NCBI GenBank assembly: GCA_002688965.1
Contig: NZEE01000115.1
Span: forward strand, 1 to 17,864
From: an archaeon
GTDB taxonomy: Archaea; Aenigmatarchaeota; Aenigmatarchaeia; GW2011-AR5; GCA-2688965
Direction of reading: 5' to 3'
DNA length: 17,864 nucleotides
Part shown: one piece after another, positions 1-8,179 of the stretch
Layout: every line of letters begins with the position of its first letter
Numbering within the stretch: position 1 is the first letter of the stretch
The notes under the pieces: model-generated
Databases searched by the model: none
What the model was told of the DNA's origin: nothing
Seen by the model: the letters and a program-made list of their open reading frames with translations, nothing else
Made by a program: the position numbers and the translations under genes

Positions 1-1377
1 ACACCTGCATATAAAAATAAAACATGGGATGGTCAAATTCGATTATATAACCTATACAAAAGAACATTATATGCAGGTCTTTTAGAATATGTTATACAAT
101 TTGCAAAGGATAGAAATTACACATATTCTTGTGATGTAAAACATTCTCATAAAAAACCATCGGAAAAAGATATAAAAAAATTTACCAATGAACACCTTTT
201 ATTATCGGTAAAGGGTAAATCCATACAACCATATAATTATCAGTTAGATGCAATTTATCATGCAATAATGAATGAACGGTGTTTACTTCTCTCACCAACA
301 GGAAGTGGAAAATCTTTAATAATATATTGCCTTATGAGATATTATTTAGATATTTTGCCAAAAGATAAAAAAGTTTTGGTGATTGTTCCGACTACGGGCT
401 TAGTCACACAAATGTTCAGTGATATTAAAGATTATTCTTCAAAAACTTCTTGGTCTGCTGATGAAACTTGTCATAATATATTTTATGGTCAAGATAAATT
501 TACAAATAAAAGAGTAGTAATATCAACATGGCAATCGATATACAAAATGAAAGATGATTATTTTGAACAGTTTGGTGTAGTGTTTGGTGATGAATGTCAT
601 TTGTATAAAGCAAAATCTTTGACTAGTCTTATGTCTAAATTAAAATCTTGTCCTTTTAGAGTAGGAACTACAGGCACTTTAGATGATTCTTTAACGCATA
701 AATTAGTAATTGAAGGTCTTTTTGGTCGGGTATATAATGTAACATCCACTAAAGAATTAATGAAAAATGATATTCTTTCCAATTTGGAGATAGATTGTTT
801 GACTTTAAAATATACAATAGATGATATAAAAGAAATAAAAAGAGCCAAATATAAAGAAGAAATACAATGGATTGTTTCAAATAAAAAACGGTCTAAATTT
901 ATTGTAAATCTTATTAACAATATAGATGGTAATACTTTAATTCTTTTTAATTTTGTAGATAGTCATGGCAAGCCATTATATGAATCTATTAAAGAAAGTG
1001 TATCAAAAGATAGAAAGGTTTTCTTTATTTACGGTGGAACAGATGTAGAACAAAGAGAACAAATAAGAAATATAGTAGATAAAGAAAAAAATGCTATCCT
1101 TGTTGCATCCTATGGAACTTGTAGTACAGGAATCAATATCAGGAATATTCATAATATTATGTTTGCGTCACCTTCAAAATCTGTAATTCGCGTATTGCAG
1201 TCAATTGGTAGAGGATTAAGAAAATCTGATAATAAAGAAAATGTAAAATTATACGATATTAGTGATGATTTATGTTTTAAGAAGTATAAAAACCACACTC
1301 TTAGACATTTAGACGAAAGAATAAAGATATATAGTAGAGAAGGTTTTAATTACAAAAATATCTTTATAAAAATATGA
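1..1377 (+). CDS. uvsW: UvsW-like superfamily 2 DNA/RNA helicase, 5' end outside window
   Basis: This is an ATP-dependent SF2 helicase that in T4 unwinds R-loops and branched recombination intermediates and drives the switch from origin- to recombination-dependent replication. The frame is open from base 1, so the N-terminus is missing. The visible upstream part (WDGQIRLYNL, near bases 25-54) matches the N-terminal domain of T4 UvsW. Motor motifs are clear: Walker A SPTGSGKS at bases 292-315, a DEAH-type box reading DECH at 589-600, the TTGT motif soon after, and motif VI QSIGRGLRKS starting at 1198. An ATG at 268 lies inside the conserved region and is not the real start. A ribosome site for the next gene begins on its stop codon. 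Family assignment is firm; the role is taken from T4. Confidence 0.93.
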   Translation, partial: TPAYKNKTWDGQIRLYNLYKRTLYAGLLEYVIQFAKDRNYTYSCDVKHSHKKPSEKDIKKFTNEHLLLSVKGKSIQPYNYQLDAIYHAIMNERCLLLSPTGSGKSLIIYCLMRYYLDILPKDKKVLVIVPTTGLVTQMFSDIKDYSSKTSWSADETCHNIFYGQDKFTNKRVVISTWQSIYKMKDDYFEQFGVVFGDECHLYKAKSLTSLMSKLKSCPFRVGTTGTLDDSLTHKLVIEGLFGRVYNVTSTKELMKNDILSNLEIDCLTLKYTIDDIKEIKRAKYKEEIQWIVSNKKRSKFIVNLINNIDGNTLILFNFVDSHGKPLYESIKESVSKDRKVFFIYGGTDVEQREQIRNIVDKEKNAILVASYGTCSTGINIRNIHNIMFASPSKSVIRVLQSIGRGLRKSDNKENVKLYDISDDLCFKKYKNHTLRHLDERIKIYSREGFNYKNIFIKI

Positions 1378-1390
1378 AGGAGTATAATTT

Positions 1391-2065
1391 ATGAAATCCT
1401 CATACAGAATAATGAAATTACGGAGCGGTGAAGAAATAATTGGCTCAATTAGAGGTAAATCCAAAGGAAAATTAATCATTGAAAGACCAATGATATTTGA
1501 AACTATCATTTTATCTGGTATGTTTGAAAGTCCAAAAGAAATTACAACTTTAAATAATTGGATTGGATTAAGTGATGATATTACTGCTAAAATACCAGAA
1601 GAATATGTAATTACTTTTCTCAAACCATCTTCAAGTACTTCTAAATTATATGAGTTAGAAAAGGACAGAGAAGATACTGGCGATTTAGATGTAAGATTGT
1701 CAAATCCTTCAAATCCAAAAGATGCAATGAACCCTCGACATCTTTCAAATTTATTTAATTCATTAGATGAGGAATCGCCTAAATTACCATTTGAAGAATC
1801 GGATTTATCAGAAGAATCAAATAATGAAATTTCAGAAGAAACCATGAGAGATTTTGTTGCAATGACATTAATATTTCCACCAGAAGTATTTTTTACATTA
1901 GCAGAAAATGGATTAATTGACTCGAATATACTTGAAGATATGATAAATTCTGGTAAAATAAAATTCAATGACAGAAGAGATAAAGAAGATTACGGTAATC
2001 AATGGAAAGATTGGAGTCCAAATTTGGAAGATTACTTCACCCATGATGATGATGAAGAAGAATAA
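1391..2065 (+). CDS. Sm/LSM-like acidic phage protein, function unknown
   Basis: This is a 224-residue protein with a good ribosome site (AAGGAG at 1377-1382, 8 nt before ATG). Residues 8-37 (KLRSGEEIIGSIRG, then a GKLIIERP strand) resemble the first strands of an Sm/LSM barrel. I recall Sm-like proteins next to uvsW in marine T4-like phages, but this assignment rests on pattern only. The middle (about residues 95-155) is polar, low in complexity and acidic. The C-terminus ends in a run of Asp and Glu (HDDDEEE). No catalytic motif is visible. Its place between uvsW and 55 suggests a role in replication or RNA metabolism. An Sm fold would fit RNA binding, while the acidic tail would fit protein contact. 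The function is not established. Confidence 0.72.
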   Translation: MKSSYRIMKLRSGEEIIGSIRGKSKGKLIIERPMIFETIILSGMFESPKEITTLNNWIGLSDDITAKIPEEYVITFLKPSSSTSKLYELEKDREDTGDLDVRLSNPSNPKDAMNPRHLSNLFNSLDEESPKLPFEESDLSEESNNEISEETMRDFVAMTLIFPPEVFFTLAENGLIDSNILEDMINSGKIKFNDRRDKEDYGNQWKDWSPNLEDYFTHDDDEEE

Positions 2066-2089
2066 TATATTTATTCCCCTGACAAAGAG

Positions 2090-2111
2090 AGTTTAACCTA
2101 CATTTTAAACT
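2090..2111 (+). repeat. Short AT-rich inverted repeat upstream of gene 55
   Basis: AGTTTAA at 2090-2096 and TTAAACT at 2105-2111 are perfect 7-base reverse complements separated by 8 bases. They lie in the 80-base gap between the Sm-like gene and gene 55, the longest gap in the window. The stem has one G-C pair, so it would be weak as an RNA hairpin and has no U-tract directly after it. It could be a protein-binding operator, a weak terminator, or chance in AT-rich DNA. Confidence 0.25.
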
Positions 2112-2145
2112 ATGTCAAGAATAAAATTATAAAAAAACTAAAATT

Positions 2146-2739
2146 ATGCACAAAAATGAAAAAAAAATAAATTATATAGACAATAAAGAGTTTTTTAATT
2201 GTATGGTAGAGTGGAAAAAACTAATTTTTGAAGCAGATGAGCAAGATGAACCAAGACCACCATTAAGTGATTATATTGGTGAGTGTTTTATGAAGATAGC
2301 CGAAAGATTATCTCATAAGTCAAATTTTTATGGTTATCCATATAGGGAAGAGATGATAAGTGATGGAATAGAAAATTGCATAATGTATGCTCATAACTTT
2401 AATCCAGAAAAATCTAAGAATCCTTTTTCATATTTTACTCAAATAATTTATTATGCTTTTCTTAGAAGAATAGAAAAAGAAAAGAAACAATCTTATATTA
2501 AATTTAGGATGTTGGAAGAAGCAGATAAAGATGGTGATTTTTTTAGTTGGTATAAAGAAAACTATTTTGTTAAGAATAAAGAAGTTACTGAAAAATTTGA
2601 AGAGGAAGTAATAAAAGAAGAATTCAATCTTACCCCAACAGATGTAGAGAAATTTACACCCAAAAAGAAAAAGAAAAAAGAACCAAATTTGAATACAACA
2701 TTACAGGATGAATCAAGTGAAGATAGCAATAATAAATGA
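2146..2739 (+). CDS. 55: Late-transcription sigma factor gp55
   Basis: This is a sigma-70-family promoter-recognition subunit. In T4 it directs host RNA polymerase to late promoters and couples late transcription to replication through the sliding clamp gp45. The 197-residue protein aligns by eye with T4 gp55 over residues 8-120: INYIDNKEF near the N-terminus, the EEMISDGIENCIMYAHNFNP stretch, then NPFSYFTQIIYYAFLRRIEKEKK. ATG 2146 has no Shine-Dalgarno match, but homology begins at residue 8 and an in-frame stop lies at 2122-2124, so no earlier start exists. The C-terminus departs from T4: it carries six lysines in a row near residue 175 and a polar end, without the hydrophobic clamp-binding SLDFLYE-type motif. 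The 3' end overlaps gene 47. Confidence 0.93.
   Translation: MHKNEKKINYIDNKEFFNCMVEWKKLIFEADEQDEPRPPLSDYIGECFMKIAERLSHKSNFYGYPYREEMISDGIENCIMYAHNFNPEKSKNPFSYFTQIIYYAFLRRIEKEKKQSYIKFRMLEEADKDGDFFSWYKENYFVKNKEVTEKFEEEVIKEEFNLTPTDVEKFTPKKKKKKEPNLNTTLQDESSEDSNNK
2705..2708 (+). promoter_or_regulatory. Shine-Dalgarno AGGA that sets the gene 47 start at GTG 2717
   Basis: AGGA lies 8 nt before GTG 2717 but overlaps the in-frame ATG at 2708, so it cannot serve that ATG. T4 and cyanophage gp47 proteins begin M-K-I, which matches translation from the GTG (VKIAIINDTH, read as MKI...). Confidence 0.6.
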
Positions 2740-3763
2740 CACGCATTTCGGTGCGAGAGGCGATTCACAATTATTTTTTAATTACTTCATACAGTTTTTT
2801 GATGAAGTATTTTTCCCACACATTAAAGAGCATAACATTACTACAGTAATTCATGCCGGCGATTTAATGGATAGAAGAAAGTATGTGAATTTTAATATAC
2901 TCCATCAGGTTCGTAGAGAGTTCATGGACAAATTTAGAGAAGAAGGTATCGAATTACACTGTATTCTTGGAAACCATGATATTTATTATAGAAATACAAA
3001 TACAGTAAATTCTATAAGAGAATTATTTGGTCATGATTTGAAATTATATGAAAAACCAACTGTAATTAATTTTGATGGATTAGATATTGCATTTCTGCCT
3101 TGGGTAAATAAAGAAAATATTGATGAGTCATTAAAGTTTATAAGAAATGTTGCCGCTCCAATTTTAATAGGTCATCTTGAATTACAAGGATATGATGTTA
3201 TTCGTGGTGTTAAATATCATTTAGGAATGAAAGCAGAGTTATTTAATAGATTTGAGAGGGTATTTACGGGTCATTTTCACTGTAAACAATCTCGTGGAAA
3301 TATAGATTATTTGGGAACGCAATATCAAATTACATTTGCCGATTTAGAAGAACCTAAAGGATTTCATATATTCGATACTGAAACTCGTGATATAGAATAT
3401 ATAGAAAATCCAAATAAAATGTTTCATAAATTAGTTTATAATGATTCTGATGATTCTTTTAAAATAAAAGACATCAATTTCAACATTTATAAAGATGCCT
3501 ATGTTAAACTTTTTATTGAAAGTAAAAATCAACCAGTAAAGTATAATAATTTTATGGATTTGTTAGAAGGTTCTGGTGTTGCCAAAATTACGATTGTTGA
3601 AGATGTATATAATTCTGACTGGACTAAGGAAGAAATAGTTGACTTAACTCAAGATACTGTTACAATAATCAATAATGAAATAGATGATATGGAAGAAATA
3701 GAAGATAAGAGTAAAATGAAAAAAATCATTAAGGATTTATATATGGAGAGTTTGTCGATTTGA
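2717..3763 (+). CDS. 47: Recombination endonuclease subunit gp47 (Mre11/SbcD-like)
   Basis: This is the metallophosphoesterase nuclease subunit of the gp46/gp47 complex, which resects DNA ends for recombination-dependent replication and host DNA breakdown. The five phosphoesterase motifs are present in order (numbering from GTG 2717, 348 residues): D8-T-H10, HAGD ending at D49, GNHD ending at D88, GH153, and GHFH with H186 and H188. I chose GTG 2717 over ATG 2708 because of the Shine-Dalgarno position and the family's MKI start; starting at 2708 would add three residues. The gene overlaps the end of gene 55 by 23 nt, or 32 nt from the ATG, which suggests translational coupling. The last residues overlap the TTG start of gene 46. 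The acidic and lysine-rich C-terminus is probably the gp46-binding part, by family analogy. Confidence 0.95.
   Translation: MKIAIINDTHFGARGDSQLFFNYFIQFFDEVFFPHIKEHNITTVIHAGDLMDRRKYVNFNILHQVRREFMDKFREEGIELHCILGNHDIYYRNTNTVNSIRELFGHDLKLYEKPTVINFDGLDIAFLPWVNKENIDESLKFIRNVAAPILIGHLELQGYDVIRGVKYHLGMKAELFNRFERVFTGHFHCKQSRGNIDYLGTQYQITFADLEEPKGFHIFDTETRDIEYIENPNKMFHKLVYNDSDDSFKIKDINFNIYKDAYVKLFIESKNQPVKYNNFMDLLEGSGVAKITIVEDVYNSDWTKEEIVDLTQDTVTIINNEIDDMEEIEDKSKMKKIIKDLYMESLSI
3745..3750 (+). promoter_or_regulatory. Shine-Dalgarno GGAGAG for the TTG start of gene 46
   Basis: GGAGAG stands 9 nt before TTG 3760, inside the end of gene 47. It supports a TTG initiation codon whose last two bases form part of the gene 47 stop (TTGA). 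The reading from that TTG gives MIKLSKIRWKNFLSYG, the expected N-terminus of an SbcC/Rad50 ATPase. Confidence 0.6.
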
Positions 3764-5475
3764 TAAAATTATCTAAAATACGATGGAAGAATTTTCTTTC
3801 ATATGGAAATAATTTTACTGAATTTAATTTAATGAAATACGATACTACACTGATTACAGGTTCAAATGGTGCAGGGAAATCAACCTTTTTAGATGCCATT
3901 ACTTTTGTATTATTCGGTAAGTCATTTCGTGGTATTACGATATCTCAATTAGTTAATTCTATAAATGAAAAAGGATGTTTGGTCGAGATAGAATTTTCTA
4001 TTGGTCGAGATGATTATATGGTTAGGAGAGGATTAAAACCAAAAGAATTTGAAATATTTAAAAATGATAATATAATTCCTCAAGAGGCAACTGTAAGGGA
4101 TTATCAAAAAATTCTTGAAGACCAAATTTTAAAGATGTCATATAAAGCATTCTGTCAGGTTGTGATTCTTGGTTCTTCTAATTATGTACCATTCATGCAA
4201 CTATCTGCTTCTGATAGAAGGTCTGTAGTTGAAGACCTATTAGACATTAATGTTTTTTCTGTAATGAATATTCTTTTGAAAGGAAGACTCCAATCAACAA
4301 AAGAGAGAATAAAAGATTACAGCGGCAAGATTGAAGTTCTTAAAGATAAGATAGAAACCAAGAAATCATATATTGAAAGAATTAAAAAGAAGTCTTTTGA
4401 TTCTGTAGAAGATTATAGGGGTGAAATTGAAATTAATCAAAATCAAATTTCAACATTACAAGAAGAAATTAAAAAACAACAAGAAAAAATTACATATCTT
4501 TTAGAACACGTAAAAGATAAAGATGATATTTCTAAGAATTTATTGAAATCAGAATCCCTTGAAACACAATTAAATAATAAGATAAAAAATATTAAAAGGA
4601 ATGTAAAATTTTATGAGGAAAATGACACTTGTCCGTCTTGCAAACAAGACATCCAAGAACATCATAAAGAATGTGTATATAAAGAAAAAGAAGATGAAAA
4701 GAAAGAAATTGAAGAAGCATTAGAAACGATTGTTAACAATATTGAAGTTGCAGAAAAGAAACTTGGAGACATTAATGAAATTCTTGAAGATATTCAAAAG
4801 ATTGAGAAACAAGTATTTACAAATCAGACCCAGATAAGTGCATCTTCACAATACATTGATAAGATACAAAAAAACATTAAAGAAATATTAAATGAATCAA
4901 ATGAAGTTGACAGCGAAAACAATTTATTACAACAAATGATTGGTGAAGGTATTAAAAATACTAAAGACAAAAAAGAACACATTGAAGATAAACATTATTA
5001 TGAAATTGCTTCTGTTCTACTTAAAGATTCAGGAATCAAATCAAAAATAATTAGGCAATATTTACCCGTAATGAATAGATTAATTAATAATTATATGAAA
5101 GAAATGGATTTCTTTTGTCAGTTTGATTTAGATGAAAATTTTAATGAAACAATAAAGAGCCGTCATCGAGACGAATTTAGTTATCATAGTTTTAGTGAAG
5201 GTGAACGATTGCGTATTGACCTGTCATTATTGCTTGCATGGAGAGAAGTTGCAAGATTAAAGAATAGTGTAAATTGTAATGTTTTAATTTTGGATGAAGT
5301 ATTCGATTCTAGTCTAGATACTGTGGGTACAGAAGAATTTTTAAACATTCTTAAAGGTATGGGTGATAAAGCAAATATTTTTGTAATAAGCCATAAAGAA
5401 GGAATGACAGATAAATTTGATAATCATATTGAATTTGAAAAGAGTAATAATTTTAGTAGGATGATTAGAAAATGA
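3760..5475 (+). CDS. 46: Recombination endonuclease subunit gp46 (Rad50/SbcC-like ATPase)
   Basis: This is the SMC-type ATPase partner of gp47. Its globular ATPase halves flank a coiled-coil arm. In the 571-residue protein: Walker A GSNGAGKS at 34-41, Q-loop region near 120-150, coiled coil about 175-400 interrupted by the zinc-hook CPSC at 291-294, ABC signature FSEGER at 478-483, Walker B VLILDE at 508-513, D-loop SSLD at 517-520 and switch histidine H545. The length is close to T4 gp46. The start is TTG, set by the GGAGAG site and by the stop of gene 47. ATP binding should drive dimerisation and feed DNA ends to gp47. All key residues are intact. Confidence 0.96.
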   Translation: MIKLSKIRWKNFLSYGNNFTEFNLMKYDTTLITGSNGAGKSTFLDAITFVLFGKSFRGITISQLVNSINEKGCLVEIEFSIGRDDYMVRRGLKPKEFEIFKNDNIIPQEATVRDYQKILEDQILKMSYKAFCQVVILGSSNYVPFMQLSASDRRSVVEDLLDINVFSVMNILLKGRLQSTKERIKDYSGKIEVLKDKIETKKSYIERIKKKSFDSVEDYRGEIEINQNQISTLQEEIKKQQEKITYLLEHVKDKDDISKNLLKSESLETQLNNKIKNIKRNVKFYEENDTCPSCKQDIQEHHKECVYKEKEDEKKEIEEALETIVNNIEVAEKKLGDINEILEDIQKIEKQVFTNQTQISASSQYIDKIQKNIKEILNESNEVDSENNLLQQMIGEGIKNTKDKKEHIEDKHYYEIASVLLKDSGIKSKIIRQYLPVMNRLINNYMKEMDFFCQFDLDENFNETIKSRHRDEFSYHSFSEGERLRIDLSLLLAWREVARLKNSVNCNVLILDEVFDSSLDTVGTEEFLNILKGMGDKANIFVISHKEGMTDKFDNHIEFEKSNNFSRMIRK

Positions 5476-6374
5476 ATTTATTAGTAACAGGTGGAAGTGG
5501 ACTTGTCGGGTCTTCAATTACTGCTGATTTTAAACCAGACCGTGACGAACTCGATTTAATGGAAATTGATGATGTTATTGATTACATTGAAGAAAATGAA
5601 ATCACACATATCATTCATTGTGCCGCAAGAGTAGGTGGTATCAAAGCAAATATGGAACACCTTGGTGAATTCTTCTATGAAAATATTAAAATGAATAGTA
5701 ATATATTAGAAGCGGCAAGGAAATGTAAAGTAGAAAAAGTTGTTTCTTTTATGAGTACTTGTGTATTCCCAGATGATGCTACTTATCCACTTTCCCCAGA
5801 CCAAATTCATAACGGAGAACCCCATTCATCCAATTATGGATATGCGTATGCAAAGAGAATGTTAGAAGTTCAGAGTAGGGCATATCGTGACCAATATGGT
5901 TGTAACTTTGTCACTGTTATTCCCTGTAACATATACGGACCAAACGACAACTTCGATTTGAATAGTAGCCATGTAGTCCCTGCACTTATTCATAAATGTT
6001 ACGAAGCAAAAGAAAACAATACAAATTTTGAATTGTGGGGAACAGGTGCGGCATACCGCGAATTTGTTTATGTCGAAGATGTTGCAGAGATAGTTAAATG
6101 GGTACTATATAATTATAATGATTCAGTACCTTTTATTATTTCACCAGATGCAGAAATTAAAATGTCGATACTAGCGCAAACTATTGCCTTTAAAATGAAT
6201 TTTAGAGGAAATATAATTTATAATCACAAATATCCAGATGGACAGTTAAGAAAACCATCTGACAATAGTTTACTAAAGAGGTGTTTACCAGAGTTTGAGT
6301 TTACACCAATTCAAGAAGGATTGAGCAAATCGATAGATTGGTTCTTATCAGAATATGAGGTTCATATATTATGA
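5472..6374 (+). CDS. fcl: GDP-L-fucose synthase (GDP-4-keto-6-deoxymannose epimerase/reductase)
   Basis: This enzyme converts GDP-4-keto-6-deoxy-D-mannose to GDP-L-fucose by 3,5-epimerisation and NADPH reduction in the cytoplasm. It is an extended short-chain dehydrogenase of 300 residues with the cofactor loop GGSGLVG at 7-13. Active-site residues line up with E. coli WcaG at a constant offset of 12: Ser95 (S107), Cys97 (C109), Tyr124 and Lys128 (Y136, K140) and His167 (H179), the last in the SSHVVPAL motif. NIYGPNDNF and the GTG..REF substrate motifs are also present. ATG overlaps the gene 46 stop (ATGA), with AGGA about 10 nt upstream. The gene runs straight into gmd, the preceding pathway step. 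It lies between two core phage genes and is not part of the T4 core, so it is probably acquired. The enzyme looks fully active. Confidence 0.95.
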   Translation: MNLLVTGGSGLVGSSITADFKPDRDELDLMEIDDVIDYIEENEITHIIHCAARVGGIKANMEHLGEFFYENIKMNSNILEAARKCKVEKVVSFMSTCVFPDDATYPLSPDQIHNGEPHSSNYGYAYAKRMLEVQSRAYRDQYGCNFVTVIPCNIYGPNDNFDLNSSHVVPALIHKCYEAKENNTNFELWGTGAAYREFVYVEDVAEIVKWVLYNYNDSVPFIISPDAEIKMSILAQTIAFKMNFRGNIIYNHKYPDGQLRKPSDNSLLKRCLPEFEFTPIQEGLSKSIDWFLSEYEVHIL

Positions 6375-7390
6375 AAACAGCATTAATTACAGGTATTAGT
6401 GGACAAGATGGTTCGTATCTTGCAGAATTTTTATTAGAAAAGGGATATGAAGTTCATGGAATTGTCCGAAGACATTCCGTTGCAGAAAATCAAACTGCAA
6501 GATTAAATTCTTGTTTCGATAAATTACACCTACATTATGGTGATGTTACAGATGTAGTATCACTGATTCAAATTATACAAGATTGTGAACCAATAGAAAT
6601 TTATAATATAGCGGCACAGTCTCATGTAAGAATTAGTTTTGATATTCCAGTATATACTGCAAATGCAACAGGTATGGGCCCACTTCATGTTTTAGAGGCG
6701 GTTCGCATAGTAAATCCACACATTAAAGTATATCAAGCATCATCTTCAGAGATGTTTGGTAATTGTGTTGATGATGATGGATTTCAAAGAGAGACAACAC
6801 CCATGAGACCTGTAAGTCCTTATGGTTGTGCAAAAGTATTTGGATTTAATATTGCACGAAACTATAGACATTCATATAATATGTTTATATCTAATGGAAT
6901 TCTATTTAACCACGAATCTCCAAGAAGAGGTTCTAACTTTGTTACAAGCAAAATTGTACAAGGTGCAATTGCTATTGCATCAGGAAAAGCAACAGAACTT
7001 CGTTTGGGTAATCTAGATGCAAGGAGAGATTGGGGTCATGCAAAAGATTATGTTGAAGCAATGTGGATGATATTGCAAGCAAAAGAACCAGAAGATTATG
7101 TTTGTGCAACGGGAATTTCCCACAGTGTTCGTGATTGTTGTGAATATGTATTTAATAAACTTAAACTAAATTATAAAGATTATGTTGTATTAGATAAGAA
7201 ATATTTACGACCAGAAGAACTTCACGACTTGAAAGGTGATGCAACTAAAATTCGTGAAGATTTGGGATGGGAGCCAAAATACACATTTGAAAAATTAATG
7301 GACGATATGTTAATTAATGATGAAAATTATTATAAAGCAATTAAATTTGATGAAGAATATGTTCATACGCCATATGACACTTGCAAGTAG
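6371..7390 (+). CDS. gmd: GDP-mannose 4,6-dehydratase
   Basis: This enzyme converts GDP-D-mannose to GDP-4-keto-6-deoxy-D-mannose, the substrate of the Fcl enzyme encoded just upstream. The 339-residue extended SDR has GISGQDG at 8-14, the family's RRHS segment near 33-36, ASSSEMFG at 123-130, the catalytic pair Tyr151/Lys155 in SPYGCAK, NHESPRRG at 180-187, LGNLDARRDWGHAKDY at 212-227, and a GDATKIREDLGWEP end. These are hallmark GMD motifs with no missing catalytic residue. ATG overlaps the fcl stop (ATGA). The order fcl-gmd with overlap implies one transcript and matched expression. The same intermediate could also feed GDP-rhamnose or GDP-perosamine, but the adjacent fcl makes GDP-fucose the likely product. 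Confidence 0.96.
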   Translation: MKTALITGISGQDGSYLAEFLLEKGYEVHGIVRRHSVAENQTARLNSCFDKLHLHYGDVTDVVSLIQIIQDCEPIEIYNIAAQSHVRISFDIPVYTANATGMGPLHVLEAVRIVNPHIKVYQASSSEMFGNCVDDDGFQRETTPMRPVSPYGCAKVFGFNIARNYRHSYNMFISNGILFNHESPRRGSNFVTSKIVQGAIAIASGKATELRLGNLDARRDWGHAKDYVEAMWMILQAKEPEDYVCATGISHSVRDCCEYVFNKLKLNYKDYVVLDKKYLRPEELHDLKGDATKIREDLGWEPKYTFEKLMDDMLINDENYYKAIKFDEEYVHTPYDTCK

Positions 7391-7399
7391 GATAAAGAC

Positions 7400-8179
7400 A
7401 TGAATAATATTTTTGTTATAGGAAATGGTGAAAGCAGAAAAAATATAGATTTAGACACACTTAAATCTAAAGGTAAAGTATACGGTTGTAATGCTTTATA
7501 CAGAGATTTCTCACCAGATGTGTTAGTTTGTGTTGATACTAAAATGATATTTGAAGTAATAGACAATGGATATTGTAAAGACCACCAATGTTCATTTTCT
7601 GATTGGGATGAATTTCCTGCCGAGATGTATGAATCTTTTCAGATAGGTGGTATGACTGTACCAATAAAGTCTGGTGAAGAGGGAGATAGATTTTCTATAT
7701 TTGGCACAGGTGTTGGTTATGAAACAATGTATATTGTTTGGTTGAACGAAGAAAAGATTTTTCCGTTTTCTAACAACGAATCTTTTGGTGCAGGTTCAAG
7801 TGCCATAAAATTAGCAACAGAAGAAAATCCTGATAAAATTTATCTTTTAGGATTTGATATATATTCGGAAGATGATAAAATAAACAATATATATAAGGAT
7901 ACTAAGTGTTACAACGCTGGAGATTCGGCAGCGACATCACCAGAAAAATGGATATTTGAGATGAAAAGAATTTTTGAAAATAATCCAGACACTTCTTATG
8001 TTCGTGTATCAGATGAGGACAATAATCCAATAGAATGGTCTGGTTATCCATCAGATTGGTCAAGTTCATCTGATATTAATGATAATCCACAAGAGTGGTC
8101 TAGTTTCCCTAATGTCACACGAATAGATTATAATCAGTTCTGGGAAGAATTGAAAGTTTCTGAAAAGGTTAATGGATGA
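7400..8179 (+). CDS. Putative glycosyltransferase, GT42/DUF115-like
   Basis: This is a 259-residue cytoplasmic protein with no membrane segment. It opens with FVIGNGESRKNIDLDTLK (residues 5-22), then YGCNALYRDF. It later has FGAGSSAIKLA (129-139) followed by KIYLLGFDIY (146-155). This order of GNG-x-S, a cysteine/asparagine-containing strand, a central small-residue helix and a hydrophobic strand ending G-x-D-x-Y resembles GT42 sialyltransferases and DUF115/MptE-like proteins. The likeness is by eye and the donor is unknown. Near the C-terminus two related segments, NPIEWSGYPSDW (209-220) and NPQEWSSFPNV (229-239), form an imperfect repeat. AGGA at 7389-7392 is 7 nt from the ATG, and the gene follows gmd by 9 nt, so it belongs to the sugar block. 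The function could also be non-catalytic. Confidence 0.6.
   Translation: MNNIFVIGNGESRKNIDLDTLKSKGKVYGCNALYRDFSPDVLVCVDTKMIFEVIDNGYCKDHQCSFSDWDEFPAEMYESFQIGGMTVPIKSGEEGDRFSIFGTGVGYETMYIVWLNEEKIFPFSNNESFGAGSSAIKLATEENPDKIYLLGFDIYSEDDKINNIYKDTKCYNAGDSAATSPEKWIFEMKRIFENNPDTSYVRVSDEDNNPIEWSGYPSDWSSSSDINDNPQEWSSFPNVTRIDYNQFWEELKVSEKVNG

Noticed and set aside
1309..1968. Long open frame on the - strand opposite the Sm-like gene
   Set aside because: It has a serine- and phenylalanine-rich translation typical of the antisense of AT-rich coding DNA and lies fully opposite the end of uvsW and a well-supported + gene with a good ribosome site.
2112..2132. Six-codon ORF just upstream of gene 55, a possible leader peptide
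   Set aside because: It is too short to judge, has no ribosome site, and such ORFs are expected by chance in AT-rich gaps.
2655..2680. A-rich run in gene 55 as a programmed frameshift site
   Set aside because: The alternate frames end within a few codons and give no meaningful tail, so slippage would only truncate the protein.
6822..7016. 64-codon + strand frame inside gmd
   Set aside because: It lies wholly within the conserved catalytic part of gmd and shows no independent start signal.
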